Of a stretch of 64,000 nucleotides of DNA, positions 1-8,005 are shown piece after piece (the stretch's first letter is position 1; each line of letters begins with the position of its first letter). The position numbers and the translations under genes were made by a program. A model generated the notes under the pieces. That model was not told where the DNA came from, ran no database searches, and saw only the letters and a program-made list of their open reading frames with translations. This stretch comes from Aurantibrevibacter sp041749595 (GTDB lineage: Bacteria; Bacteroidota; Bacteroidia; Flavobacteriales; Flavobacteriaceae), in NCBI GenBank assembly GCA_041749595.1, contig JBGTBA010000165.1, positions 1 to 64,000 on the forward strand. Reading direction: 5' to 3'.

Positions 1-71
1 ACACTACGCCCCTGTTCGATTTCCTTTAGAGCCTTGATAATCTGGCTCTCACTAAACTTGCTGCTTTTCAT
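1..71 (-). mobile_element. IS3-family transposase OrfA, N-terminal part (cut by window edge)
   Basis: Read on the minus strand from the ATG at 71, the frame stays open to the window edge and gives MKSSKFSESQIIKALKEIEQ followed by GRS. This is the usual start of the small helix-turn-helix OrfA of IS3-family transposases (K-F-[ST]-E-x-Q-I-...-L-K-E-x-E-x-G-x-S). OrfA binds the element ends and is normally fused to the DDE OrfB by frameshifting. Only 23 residues are inside the window, so I cannot tell whether the copy is intact. The element end should lie just right of the gene, near 118-121. Confidence 0.75.
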
Positions 72-74
72 TGT

Positions 75-118
75 GACAGTTTGAATTTAAAGTTAATAAA
101 TTCGAATTTTAAACTGTC
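75..118. repeat. Inverted repeat next to the transposase, probable IS end region
   Basis: GACAGTTT at 75-82 is mirrored by AAACTGTC at 111-118, and GAATTT at 83-88 by AAATTC at 98-103. The outer arm, read from outside in, is GGACAGTTTAAAATTCG, which looks like an IS3-type terminal repeat. The exact element border cannot be fixed because the other end is outside the window. Confidence 0.4.
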
Positions 119-185
119 CTATTTTTAGGGAAGGCTACAAATTTACCATAATGTTTGTTGATTGGAAGATATTCATTTTTAGACA

Positions 186-220
186 ATCAGCCCGCATTAG
201 GCTTATACAATGTTACCTGC
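186..220 (-). repeat. Left copy of cassette-like boundary repeat
   Basis: On the minus strand the stop codon of the 213-425 gene is embedded in GCAGGTAACAT (220-210), followed by TGTATAAGCCTAATGCGGGC. The first 11 bases recur in inverted orientation at 1534-1544, again overlapping a stop codon. The tail ending in GCGGGC is reminiscent of spacer sequences seen after small accessory genes in Bacteroidetes; that comparison is from memory. It does not fit the canonical integron attC core GTTRRRY. Confidence 0.4.
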
Positions 221-425
221 TTTTATTTTTCCGCTTCGTAGTTTTGTTAAGTCTATAGTTACAAGACCTATTTTCCGCATATTCAATTTTATGTTCCGAT
301 AGAAGTTGTACAATTATTTCTCTTGTCTCTTCTTCTTCAAGTCCAAACTTTGCTCCTAGGTCAATTTCATTCAACTGTCCGTTATTTTCAACCAAAGCTT
401 TAAAATATCTGTTTTCATTTTCCAT
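213..425 (-). CDS. Small winged-helix-like hypothetical protein
   Basis: A 70-residue protein of no recognised named family. The first 55 residues read like a small DNA-binding helix-turn-helix: an N-terminal helix (ENRYFKALVENNGQ), a segment with the pattern of a marR/winged-helix core (NEIDLGAKFGLEEEETREII), and a beta-wing-like end with Y and R residues; the tail (KTTKRKNKSR) is strongly basic. Its start overlaps the last bases of the methyltransferase gene by 11 nt (415-425), so the two are co-transcribed and probably translationally coupled. Base use is AT-rich as in the methyltransferase and unlike the genes to the right. The stop codon lies inside the boundary repeat. A transcriptional or accessory role is an inference only. 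Confidence 0.6.
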   Translation of the reverse strand: MENENRYFKALVENNGQLNEIDLGAKFGLEEEETREIIVQLLSEHKIEYAENRSCNYRLNKTTKRKNKSR

Positions 426-1254
426 AAGTTATTTGTTTTTTTACTGCTATCATCATATGTGGGCTAAAAGGTAAAAGATAACTGTCGTTTTCTGTGGCTT
501 TAATAAGTTCCAATAATGTTTTTTTCTTTTCATTGTTTAGCATATTTGCAAAGTATTCTTTGTCCAACCAAGCCATTCCCTCAACTGCATAAGTATTAAT
601 GTGGATTAATTCTTGAGTTATAAACTCCTCTTTTAATTGTTCAGGTTTATGGTAATATGCTTCTGCTAAAAGCCAAGGGAAATCATCTGGCGGATTGTGT
701 ATTCCCGTTGTTAATTCTTCTTTACACATTTTAAAAAACGAATTTTTATGAATTAGTCCATTTAAAAGACCGACCAAAGTTGATGCCGTATAATTAATGG
801 CAAAACCCAATATTATTCCGTCATTTTTTAGAACTCGTTTAGCTTCACGAATGGTTGAATCTCTGTCTTCTTTATTTTGAAGATGATAAAGTGGTCCGTG
901 TAGTATAATTAAGTCGGCAAAATTGTTTTTAAATTCTAATTTTCGAGATTCGCCTAATTGAACGGAAAATTTATTTTTTAACTTATTCGCTCTATTTTCG
1001 GCTAATTTAATATGTTTAGGAACTGGTTCTACTAAATGTACTTGATGACCTTTTTTTGCAAGCCATTCTGAATATTTCCCTGTTCCGCCTCCAATATCAA
1101 TTATTTTTGAAGTTGTGGATGGAATATATTTTTCAATTAATGATTTAATTCTTTCAAATTCAAATATTCCCATTCCTTTATCAAGTCTGGTTTCTTCGGA
1201 TGCCTTATTATAAAATAATTCTATATTCCTGCTTATTAACTGTTTACTATTCAT
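415..1254 (-). CDS. Class I SAM-dependent methyltransferase
   Basis: A 279-residue methyltransferase of the Methyltransf_11/25 type. Motif I is IIDIGGGTGKY at about residues 51-61, followed by an acidic end of strand 2 (HLVEP, about 72-76) and motif IV-like DLIILHGPLYHL around 113-124; these bind S-adenosylmethionine. The C-terminal third has no obvious family signature and probably forms the substrate cap. The substrate cannot be deduced. It is first in a two-gene unit with the small protein at 213-425. The gene is visibly richer in A and T than the neighbouring housekeeping genes and sits between an IS3 fragment and a repeat, which suggests horizontal acquisition. Related methyltransferases in other bacteria sometimes act on small molecules or drugs, but nothing here supports a specific job. 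Confidence 0.8.
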   Translation of the reverse strand: MNSKQLISRNIELFYNKASEETRLDKGMGIFEFERIKSLIEKYIPSTTSKIIDIGGGTGKYSEWLAKKGHQVHLVEPVPKHIKLAENRANKLKNKFSVQLGESRKLEFKNNFADLIILHGPLYHLQNKEDRDSTIREAKRVLKNDGIILGFAINYTASTLVGLLNGLIHKNSFFKMCKEELTTGIHNPPDDFPWLLAEAYYHKPEQLKEEFITQELIHINTYAVEGMAWLDKEYFANMLNNEKKKTLLELIKATENDSYLLPFSPHMMIAVKKQITYGK

Positions 1255-1750
1255 TTTTAATCATTGTATTTTCGACACATTTTGAAATGTTGAACACATT
1301 GCAAAGTGACAAACCAATTGAGTTGAAATCAATTGTTCTTGTTTAAAATTTGTTGAAATGTCTGGATATGATTATCTGTGCATTAAAAATCAGAAGATTT
1401 CTATGCGTTAATTGCTCGTTTTGTCGAGCTTGTCTTTTTGAGAAAGACACAGATAATATGTTAATTAGTAAAACAGACTACAAAGATAGATATTCCGAAT
1501 TAATTCTTTCAGAGTTCGAGTTTTTTTTTAATTGCAGGTAACATCGAAGTTTATTACTCCGTAGCGCTGCTATGTTGTGTAAAAAAGCCTTCAAATAGAA
1601 CAAAAAAACCTATTTTTCGCTTCAATCAAAAAAGTTTAAACCACTTCAACCGGAAAATTCTTGCAAGGTGTATCGGCCCACGAATTTTGTAGCAATATGG
1701 CGTTCAGCCAATTCAATTACTTTTTCTTACTTAAAATAATTCCTGTTTTT
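1255..1750. other. Long gene-poor gap with inverted repeats
   Basis: About 500 bases without a gene I can defend. A 63-codon frame at 1350-1541 (plus) has no recognisable features, though its stop overlaps the right boundary repeat at 1534-1544. Two small inverted repeats lie just upstream of the methyltransferase: ACATTT/AAATGT at 1277-1290 and CAATTGA/TCAATTG at 1315-1335; they could be operator sites or hairpins. The part from about 1620 to 1750 is ordinary sequence downstream of ppc. Confidence 0.5.
1534..1580 (+). repeat. Right copy of cassette-like boundary repeat
   Basis: GCAGGTAACAT at 1534-1544 is the exact inverse of ATGTTACCTGC at 210-220. It is followed by a possible hairpin: AACAT (1540-1544) can pair with ATGTT (1572-1576) around a 27-nt loop containing the palindrome AGCGCT. 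Together with the left copy it brackets 1.3 kb containing the methyltransferase unit. Confidence 0.4.
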
Positions 1751-4297
1751 TTAGGCCGAATTTCTACTTGCGTTAATGTTGCCGTAGAGCGAGCGGGTCA
1801 CTATTTTCTCGTACAATTCCTTAAAACCGGAGTCCTTCCCTATTTTTTGCAGTGCGTATTGCTGTATTACCAATAACGGAAGTACAATATTTTCCCGTAT
1901 TATGATGGACTCGCGGGACACTACTTCTTTCTCCATGAGTATCTTCATATCGGAGATCCGTAGGAGCATTTCCTTGGACAACTTGTATTCTGCGAGCAGT
2001 AGTTTCCAAAAATCACCATATTCGGTATCCTCTTTCATGTAGCTGGTGAGCTCAAAATAGCACTTGGACAAGGACATCATACTGTTGTCCATCAAAGCCC
2101 TGAAAAAAGGCACTTCATTGTACAATAGCTTTACATCCTTTAATTTACCTAGATCTTCCATTGTTTTTAAGGCTGTGCCAATACCAAAATACCCGGGTAC
2201 ATTTTGCTTTAACTGGCTCCATGAACCTACAAAAGAAATGGCTCTAAGATCGCCCAATTCCAATTTGGCTTTCTGTCCCCTTTTTCCCGGCCGACTTCCA
2301 ATATTGGCCTTGTTATAGTATTTTAGGGTGCTCATATTCTCCAAATAGGGCATAAATTTTTCGTGGTGCTTCAACGCATCGTATTTCTCAAAACTAAGAT
2401 TGGAAAGTTCTTCTATCAATGCCCTCGCCTCTTGGGTTATGACGTTTTCCTTGCCAAATAGATTATTGGAAAGTCCGGCGGTCAACAATTGCTCGCAGTT
2501 ATAGGCAAATTGTTCTTTGGTGCCGTAGGTACTTGTAATGGTCTGTCCCTGAATGGTTAGCTGTAATTCATTGTTCGCAATATCTTTAGTCTGAGAGGCG
2601 TAAAATCTATGGGTTTTACCGCCACCACGAGCCGGTGGTCCGCCCCTTCCATCGAAAAATATGGCTTTTATATGGTGTTGCGCGCAAACATCGGATAGTT
2701 TTTCCTTGGTCTTCAAAATTTCCCAATTGGCCTTTACATAGCCCCCGTCTTTTGTGCCATCTGAAAAACCGAGCATCATGGTCTGTTTTCCATTTCTTTT
2801 CGCCAAATGTGCACTGTATTCCTTTAATTGAAACAGCTTTTGCATGGTGTCCCGGGCCGTGTCCATACCTTTCATGGTTTCAAATAAGGGTACAATATCA
2901 AAAGTAACGGCATCTGTTTGCCACCCGCACCATCGAAACAATCCAAAAACAAAAAGTACCGAAAACATATCCTCCGAATTGCTTATAATGTAACGATTGC
3001 ACCCATCTTCCCCATTTTTATCCTGAATAAACTTTAATTGCTGGATGTTCTCTATGGTATCTTTTACAATTTCATCATCATAATCCTCTAAAAGAACATT
3101 TAAATCTTCATGTAGCAATAAGGCAACCAGCCTGTCTTCACTGAGTTCGCCTAAATTTTCGGAAATAAGTCCGTTATTTTTTAAAACAGCCTCTACAGTC
3201 CTTACATGCATACTGTGGTCCTGGCGAATATCCAAAGTGGCAAAATGGGTCCTGAATATTTTTACTTTATCGATTAAATGATCTAAATCCCTTACATACA
3301 GGGCATGGTACTGATCCACCAAAATTTCCCTAATGGTCAACAACGGATCAATGATGGCCTTATAGCTCACGTGTTTGGAAGGATCGAACATAGCCACATA
3401 TAAATTCTTGCGCAATTTATTGATATACTCCTGCAAGTCCTTGAAAGTCAGTTTCTGCTGCAGTTTTTTTAGGTCATTATAATAACACTTCATCAACGTT
3501 ACGCGGAGTTCGTCTGCCACATCTTTGGTAATGGCGGCGGTTACGAACGGATTACCGTCACGGTCCCCCCCAGGCCAAAAACCGAGCTTGATGATACCGT
3601 GGTTTTCAAAAATACCATCCCTGCTGCTGCCCTTAACATAGGCGTACAATTCCCCAACCGCATCATAATACACATTTCTAAGGATGTGGATGATGTTTTT
3701 CGCCTCATCCAAAGGGGTTGGCTTTTTGGCATTCACCAATGAAGTGAGTCCCAATTGTTGTAAGGCCACATCTATTTCATTGATCTTGTTCTCTTCAATA
3801 AGGGTCCGTAGGTTTCCCATGATATCCAAAACCGCAGGCGTGTAAAATTGGGTAGGATGCGCCGTTAAAACAATGCGCGCACTGAACGTGGCCAACTTTT
3901 CGGCTATTTTATCCCAGTCCTTATTTTTTTCAACAAATTGAAAGTAATCCTTTATGGACAGGGAGCTACTGTGCTCGTTCAGTTTTGGAAAAGCGGCATC
4001 TTCCACACTATCAAACAGGACCACCTGCCGCTCCACGTATTGTATAATGCGGAACATAAAATCTATCCTGTCCTGTTCAGATGCTATGTTGGCATAGTTC
4101 TGAAAGAAGGCATCGATAATTTCCTGTGGGTTAAGCCCGGCCTTTAGGCCTCTTTGGCATTGGTCCAACAACAAAGGCAAAAGCATCCCCACATTTTCAA
4201 CATTACTATAGGGCAGGCTTAGAAATAGACTATTATAGATATTGAACTTATTGTTTACCGATTTTTTAAACTCTTCTAATCTGTCTGATTGGTGCAT
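1751..4297 (-). CDS. ppc: Phosphoenolpyruvate carboxylase
   Basis: An 848-residue cytoplasmic enzyme that carboxylates phosphoenolpyruvate with bicarbonate to oxaloacetate, replenishing the TCA cycle. Recognised by TAHPTQ near residue 145 (catalytic His), FWPGGDRDGNPFVT near 240, MLGFSDGTKDGGY near 510 and the glycine loop FDGRGGPPARGGG near 550, all family hallmarks in the right order. Length is normal for the Bacteroidetes branch of the family. The C-terminus ends in ASRNSA instead of the NTG end common in other bacterial enzymes. It is monocistronic, with about 290 nt of non-coding sequence upstream and a long gap downstream. Confidence 0.97.
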   Translation of the reverse strand: MHQSDRLEEFKKSVNNKFNIYNSLFLSLPYSNVENVGMLLPLLLDQCQRGLKAGLNPQEIIDAFFQNYANIASEQDRIDFMFRIIQYVERQVVLFDSVEDAAFPKLNEHSSSLSIKDYFQFVEKNKDWDKIAEKLATFSARIVLTAHPTQFYTPAVLDIMGNLRTLIEENKINEIDVALQQLGLTSLVNAKKPTPLDEAKNIIHILRNVYYDAVGELYAYVKGSSRDGIFENHGIIKLGFWPGGDRDGNPFVTAAITKDVADELRVTLMKCYYNDLKKLQQKLTFKDLQEYINKLRKNLYVAMFDPSKHVSYKAIIDPLLTIREILVDQYHALYVRDLDHLIDKVKIFRTHFATLDIRQDHSMHVRTVEAVLKNNGLISENLGELSEDRLVALLLHEDLNVLLEDYDDEIVKDTIENIQQLKFIQDKNGEDGCNRYIISNSEDMFSVLFVFGLFRWCGWQTDAVTFDIVPLFETMKGMDTARDTMQKLFQLKEYSAHLAKRNGKQTMMLGFSDGTKDGGYVKANWEILKTKEKLSDVCAQHHIKAIFFDGRGGPPARGGGKTHRFYASQTKDIANNELQLTIQGQTITSTYGTKEQFAYNCEQLLTAGLSNNLFGKENVITQEARALIEELSNLSFEKYDALKHHEKFMPYLENMSTLKYYNKANIGSRPGKRGQKAKLELGDLRAISFVGSWSQLKQNVPGYFGIGTALKTMEDLGKLKDVKLLYNEVPFFRALMDNSMMSLSKCYFELTSYMKEDTEYGDFWKLLLAEYKLSKEMLLRISDMKILMEKEVVSRESIIIRENIVLPLLVIQQYALQKIGKDSGFKELYEKIVTRSLYGNINASRNSA

Positions 4298-4528
4298 AAA
4301 ATTTCTTTTGGCTTTATAACGGAATCCTTAAAAAAGTTCCTGACGCCAAATATCGGCATTATTCAATAATAGATCGCAGGTTTAAACCCAAATAACAAAA
4401 TACGCTTTGAACACCACAAAAATAACAAGGTTTACAACAATGATTACCTAATGGCGGCAAAAGAAAATACTTTTACCGTGTAATCAAAAAAGAAATACAA
4501 TTTTTTCATTTTCATATAGTGTTCTCGT

Positions 4529-4563
4529 AAAAGAGTCCCGTCTTAGTTGATAGGGCTCTTTTT
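4529..4563 (-). terminator. Bulged hairpin terminator downstream of the glycosylase-like gene
   Basis: AAAAGAGTCCC and GGGCTCTTTTT form a stem with a one-base bulge around a 13-nt loop; read on the minus strand it ends in a T-run, 30 nt after the stop of the gene at 4591. The rest of the 4298-4590 gap shows nothing clear. Confidence 0.55.
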
Positions 4564-4590
4564 AGTTATGGGGATTTCCAAAAAACACCA

Positions 4591-5286
4591 TCAAAAAAAA
4601 CGGCTGTATTGAAGTGCCCTGAAATCCATCGTATTAAATTCCGGATTTTCATCCTTCAACTGCCTGTATGCCTTTAAACTCCCCACCGCCCTATTGGCGG
4701 CTCCGGAGAGTGCCGTTAAAGATACCGTTTTGATACGGCGGGAGGTGCCCAAAACAAATTCATGTATTCTCGGCACTTCATCCGAAACCTCTTTTAACGG
4801 GACATCCCATGCTTTCAATTGTTTTCTAAAGAGATACTCCGGTCCGTTTTTGCTATTACCGCCGGTAAAGAGCAACGTATCAACATTAGGGAATTTCATT
4901 AAGTATCCCAGTATATCCCTGAGCACAATGGCCCGCATGCCCAAGTCGGACGCATCTATTTTATTGCGTTCGGCCGAAAATACAATATCGCAAATACCAA
5001 TTTTACGTTCCCTTAGAAATTGTTTGCGCTGCGTTATGGCATCCAATGACGTTTTATACTGAAGATTCAATTTAAAAATCCGGTCCAAAATAGGCCACAG
5101 CTGCCCGTCCCGACTGCCGTAGCAAAAATCCACATCGCCCTCCCTTAACATTCCCAAGGTAAACCGGGGCGGTGGCAAGGTGCCCACTATCAGTTTTGTA
5201 GCGGCCCCGAAAAGAAAAGGCTCGTAGGGATGGGTATGTAAAAAAGGTTCGTCCATTGGATGTAATTCCAGATAAATTCCTTTCAA
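4591..5286 (-). CDS. Uracil-DNA glycosylase superfamily protein
   Basis: A 231-residue protein resembling the mismatch-specific/deoxyinosine branch of the uracil-DNA glycosylase superfamily, which removes damaged or mispaired bases. The motif VGTLPPP at about residues 34-40 matches the G-[TD]-x-P catalytic loop; DFCYGSRDGQLWP (53-65) fits the base-stacking segment; TALSGAANR near 192-200 sits where the DNA-intercalating loop is expected. A later Met at residue 11 (MDEPFLHTHP) is a possible alternative start. Stand-alone gene with a terminator after it. Superfamily assignment is fairly safe; substrate is not. Confidence 0.7.
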   Translation of the reverse strand: MKGIYLELHPMDEPFLHTHPYEPFLFGAATKLIVGTLPPPRFTLGMLREGDVDFCYGSRDGQLWPILDRIFKLNLQYKTSLDAITQRKQFLRERKIGICDIVFSAERNKIDASDLGMRAIVLRDILGYLMKFPNVDTLLFTGGNSKNGPEYLFRKQLKAWDVPLKEVSDEVPRIHEFVLGTSRRIKTVSLTALSGAANRAVGSLKAYRQLKDENPEFNTMDFRALQYSRFF

Positions 5287-5441
5287 ATATAGCCTTTATG
5301 TAGCTAACCCTTTTTCAATGTAAAAAACCACAATGACCCATTACGGACAATTAGGATAAATACAGAACCCAAATCATTGCAAAATTGCCCTAAAAACATT
5401 ACTTTACTGGAAAATTATTCAAGAAATTAAATTTTGAAAAT

Positions 5442-5570
5442 ATGGGAAAAGGCGATAAAAAATCCAGAAGGGGCAAAATTGTAAACGGAACCTACGGAAC
5501 CCGAAGAAAACGAAAAATTAAAATACGTCCTTTAGTGGAGGAAAAAATAGATATCAAGAAAAAGAAATAA
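5442..5570 (+). CDS. 30S ribosomal protein bTHX
   Basis: A 42-codon gene beginning MGKGDKKSRRGKIVNGTYGT, followed by a very basic tail ending in IDIKKKK. This is the signature of the small ribosomal protein THX (bTHX/Thx), which sits in the head of the 30S subunit, fills a cavity between 16S rRNA elements and stabilises them. Bacteroidetes versions start MGKGDKK[TS]RRGKI. It is too short for most gene callers. Its stop is one base from the convergent stop of the lipoprotein gene at 5572. About 155 nt upstream are free for a promoter, but I do not see a clear TAnnTTTG box. Confidence 0.9.
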   Translation: MGKGDKKSRRGKIVNGTYGTRRKRKIKIRPLVEEKIDIKKKK

Positions 5571-5571
5571 A

Positions 5572-5937
5572 TCAATCCAGCACAAAATTCAGCACCGCGC
5601 TGCCTTCCTCTGAAATAGAAAGCTCATAGGTATAAAACCCTATGGGCAACGGAGTTTCCCCAACAAAATCAATAGGTTGTAAGATGAAGGTTTCCCCGTT
5701 GGCCTCGATCTGTACAAAATCGAATTCGTAGGCTTCTTCAAACTCCTGATAGTCGGAATAATCGTCCGGTTTTATATTGAGGTACACATTTTCCTCACTG
5801 CCAATTTGTACGCTATCAAAGGTGATGCTGCTGCTGTTTTTGATCCGGATATTGGCCAAAGTTACATCATCGTCCCTATCGGTGCAGGCCACAAAGACTA
5901 CGGCCAAAAGTAAAATGGTAAAGAACTTGGTTTTCAT
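5572..5937 (-). CDS. Small lipoprotein of unknown function
   Basis: Taking the ATG at 5937 gives a 121-residue protein starting MKTKFFTILLLAVVFVACTD: a lipoprotein signal peptide with a lipobox VFVAC, so the mature protein is anchored by its N-terminal cysteine. An upstream in-frame Met at 5970 would add 11 residues that spoil the signal peptide, so I prefer the shorter form. The mature part is acidic (CTDRDDD, then PDDYSDYQEFEEAYEFDF) and looks all-beta. No domain recognised. Convergent with the bTHX gene. Confidence 0.75.
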   Translation of the reverse strand: MKTKFFTILLLAVVFVACTDRDDDVTLANIRIKNSSSITFDSVQIGSEENVYLNIKPDDYSDYQEFEEAYEFDFVQIEANGETFILQPIDFVGETPLPIGFYTYELSISEEGSAVLNFVLD

Positions 5938-6027
5938 GACTTGTAGCTTACGGTATAGTAACGAATTCAAGTAAAAAATATTCTATTTTGTTCTTAAAAA
6001 TTCGCCCTTTTTTTAATCGTGCGTTTT

Positions 6028-6789
6028 TTACCTCACAAACACCAACTCATTCTCCTTTTGGGAGAGGGTTTCGCTAAACCCATAGCCTTGATAATTAAAC
6101 CCTTTTAAATCTTCCCGTGTTTTTACCTCCCTGTCAATAATATAGCGCACCATATACCCTCTAGCTAACTTGGCATAGGTCATAATGGTCTTGTATTCCC
6201 CATTCTTTCCTTCCTTGAAAACAATGTTGACCACAGGCACTTTAAGTTTTTTTGTGTCGATGGCCTTAAAATACTCATTGCTGGCCAGATTGATGAACAG
6301 CTCATCCTTTTCCAATTCCTCGTTTAGCGCTTTGGCTATTTTCGGTTTCCAAAAGGCGTAAAGATCCTTTTTTTTTCCGATCGCAATTTTAGTGCCCATC
6401 TCCAAGCGGTAAGGCTGCATCAGGTCCAAAGGCTTTAGTATCCCGTACTGCCCGGAAAGAATGCGCAGCGAATTTTGAAGCGCAGCGAATTTTTCTAAAG
6501 GAATTGAACGTACATCCAAACCCCTGTACACATCCCCACTAAAGGCATAAATGGCAGGTCTGGCATTGTCTGGAGTAAAAGGAAGTTTCCATTCCTGATT
6601 ACGTTCATAATTTAACTGTCCCAAATTTTGAGAGATATCCATAAGTTTAGACAGGTTTTTGGTTGATTTTTTTTTGAGGAGCGCATTTATTTTTTCGGCT
6701 TCCGATAAAAAAATACCTTCTGTAAATTTGGAGGTTGGTAATTTGCTTTCAAAATCCAATGATTTTGCAGGGGATATTACAATTTTCAT
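6028..6789 (-). CDS. yaaA: Peroxide stress protein YaaA (UPF0246 family)
   Basis: With the start at 6789 the protein begins MKIVISPAKSLDFESKLP, the standard N-terminus of the YaaA/UPF0246 family, and is 253 residues, the usual length; the longer frame from 6813 adds eight unconserved residues. Further family signs are LYAFSGDVYRGLD, LSGQYGILKPLDLMQPYRLEM and the late IMTYAKLARG. In E. coli YaaA is induced by OxyR, binds DNA and limits intracellular iron and oxidative damage; its biochemical activity is not settled. Stand-alone gene here. Confidence 0.93.
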   Translation of the reverse strand: MKIVISPAKSLDFESKLPTSKFTEGIFLSEAEKINALLKKKSTKNLSKLMDISQNLGQLNYERNQEWKLPFTPDNARPAIYAFSGDVYRGLDVRSIPLEKFAALQNSLRILSGQYGILKPLDLMQPYRLEMGTKIAIGKKKDLYAFWKPKIAKALNEELEKDELFINLASNEYFKAIDTKKLKVPVVNIVFKEGKNGEYKTIMTYAKLARGYMVRYIIDREVKTREDLKGFNYQGYGFSETLSQKENELVFVR

Positions 6790-6970
6790 TTGCTTAACAG
6801 TTTTAATTTGCACAGGTTATCATTCGGGCTTGTTTCGCATTACGGCATGTTGGGCTGCCATTTTCTGCTGTAATTAACCTAAAATTTTTAATGCCTCGAA
6901 TTATAATTTATAAAAATAACATCCTTTTTTTGCATGGCCTATGCCGCGAAAAAAGTTTTTGTTTATGGCA

Positions 6971-8002
6971 TTATTCGGTCTGACTATGCTTGGTGTATTG
7001 CTGCCATTTTTCAATACAGCCGGCCATATCCTCTGGCAACTCAGAATTGAACTGCATAAACTTCCCACTCACGGGATGCACAAATCCCAAGGTCTTGGCG
7101 TGCAATGCTTGCCGGGGCAAAATCTTAAATGCATTGTCTACAAACTGTTTGTATTTGGTAAAGGTGGTTCCTTTTAACATTTTGTCGCCGCCATAGCGTT
7201 CATCATTAAATAAGGTGTGCCCAATATGTTTCATATGAACCCGTATCTGGTGTGTGCGCCCTGTTTCCAATTTACAGGAAATAAGGGTTACATAACCCAA
7301 ACGTTCCAACACTTTGTAATGGGTAATGGCTTCCTTACCCTGATCGCCATCCGGAAAAACGGTCATCTGTAATCTATTTTTAGGGTGGCGACCTACATTA
7401 CCCTCTACCGTGCCACTATCTTGCTCAACATTTCCCCATACCAAGGCAATATATTCGCGTTCACTGCTTTTTTCAAAAAATTGTTTGGCAAGGTGGGTCA
7501 TGGCTGCCTCCGTTTTTGCCACCACCAAAAGTCCGGAGGTATCCTTGTCTATACGGTGTACCAAACCGGGCCTTTCATTGCTGTTCACCGGCAAATCCTT
7601 TTGATGGTGCAACAGCGCATTAATAAGGGTTCCCGAGTAATTTCCATGTCCGGGGTGCACCACCATGCCGGCCGGTTTGTTTACTACCAGAAGCACCTGG
7701 TCTTCATAAACAATATCCAAGGGAATATCTTCCGGTAACAATAAAAATTCATAAGGTGGATGGGCGAAGAGTACTTTAACCTCATCTCCCGCCTTTACCC
7801 TGTAATTTTGCTTTACAATGGCATTATTCACCCAGATATGGCCATCTTTCGCTGCCTGTTGTATTTTGTTCCGGGTGGCATTTTCAATAAAATTCATCAA
7901 ATACTTGTCCACCCGAAGCGGTTCCTGACCTTTGGAAGCTATAAATTTATGGTGTTCAAATAGGTCTTCCTCATGGATGCCCAACTCATCATCTTGTTCC
8001 AT
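6971..8002 (-). CDS. RluA-family 23S rRNA pseudouridine synthase (RluD-like)
   Basis: A 343-residue enzyme that isomerises uridine to pseudouridine in structured RNA. An S4 RNA-binding domain occupies about residues 27-75 (VDKYL...NKIQQAAKDGHIWVN), followed by the catalytic domain with HRIDKDTSGLLVVAK at 149-163, where D152 is the catalytic aspartate. S4 plus this architecture and length fit RluD, which modifies helix 69 of 23S rRNA, but RluA-family members are hard to separate by eye. It begins three bases after the stop of the PASTA-protein gene (stop at 8006), so the two form an operon driven from upstream of 8593. Confidence 0.9.
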   Translation of the reverse strand: MEQDDELGIHEEDLFEHHKFIASKGQEPLRVDKYLMNFIENATRNKIQQAAKDGHIWVNNAIVKQNYRVKAGDEVKVLFAHPPYEFLLLPEDIPLDIVYEDQVLLVVNKPAGMVVHPGHGNYSGTLINALLHHQKDLPVNSNERPGLVHRIDKDTSGLLVVAKTEAAMTHLAKQFFEKSSEREYIALVWGNVEQDSGTVEGNVGRHPKNRLQMTVFPDGDQGKEAITHYKVLERLGYVTLISCKLETGRTHQIRVHMKHIGHTLFNDERYGGDKMLKGTTFTKYKQFVDNAFKILPRQALHAKTLGFVHPVSGKFMQFNSELPEDMAGCIEKWQQYTKHSQTE

Positions 8003-8005
8003 ATA

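Noticed and set aside
1350..1541. 63-codon frame with several cysteines ending in the right boundary repeat
   Set aside because: No recognisable domain, weak start context, and the AT-rich gap gives such frames by chance. Kept only as part of the repeat description.
186..1580. Classic integron gene cassette with attC sites
   Set aside because: The repeats lack the GTTRRRY/RYYYAAC core and no integrase is visible.
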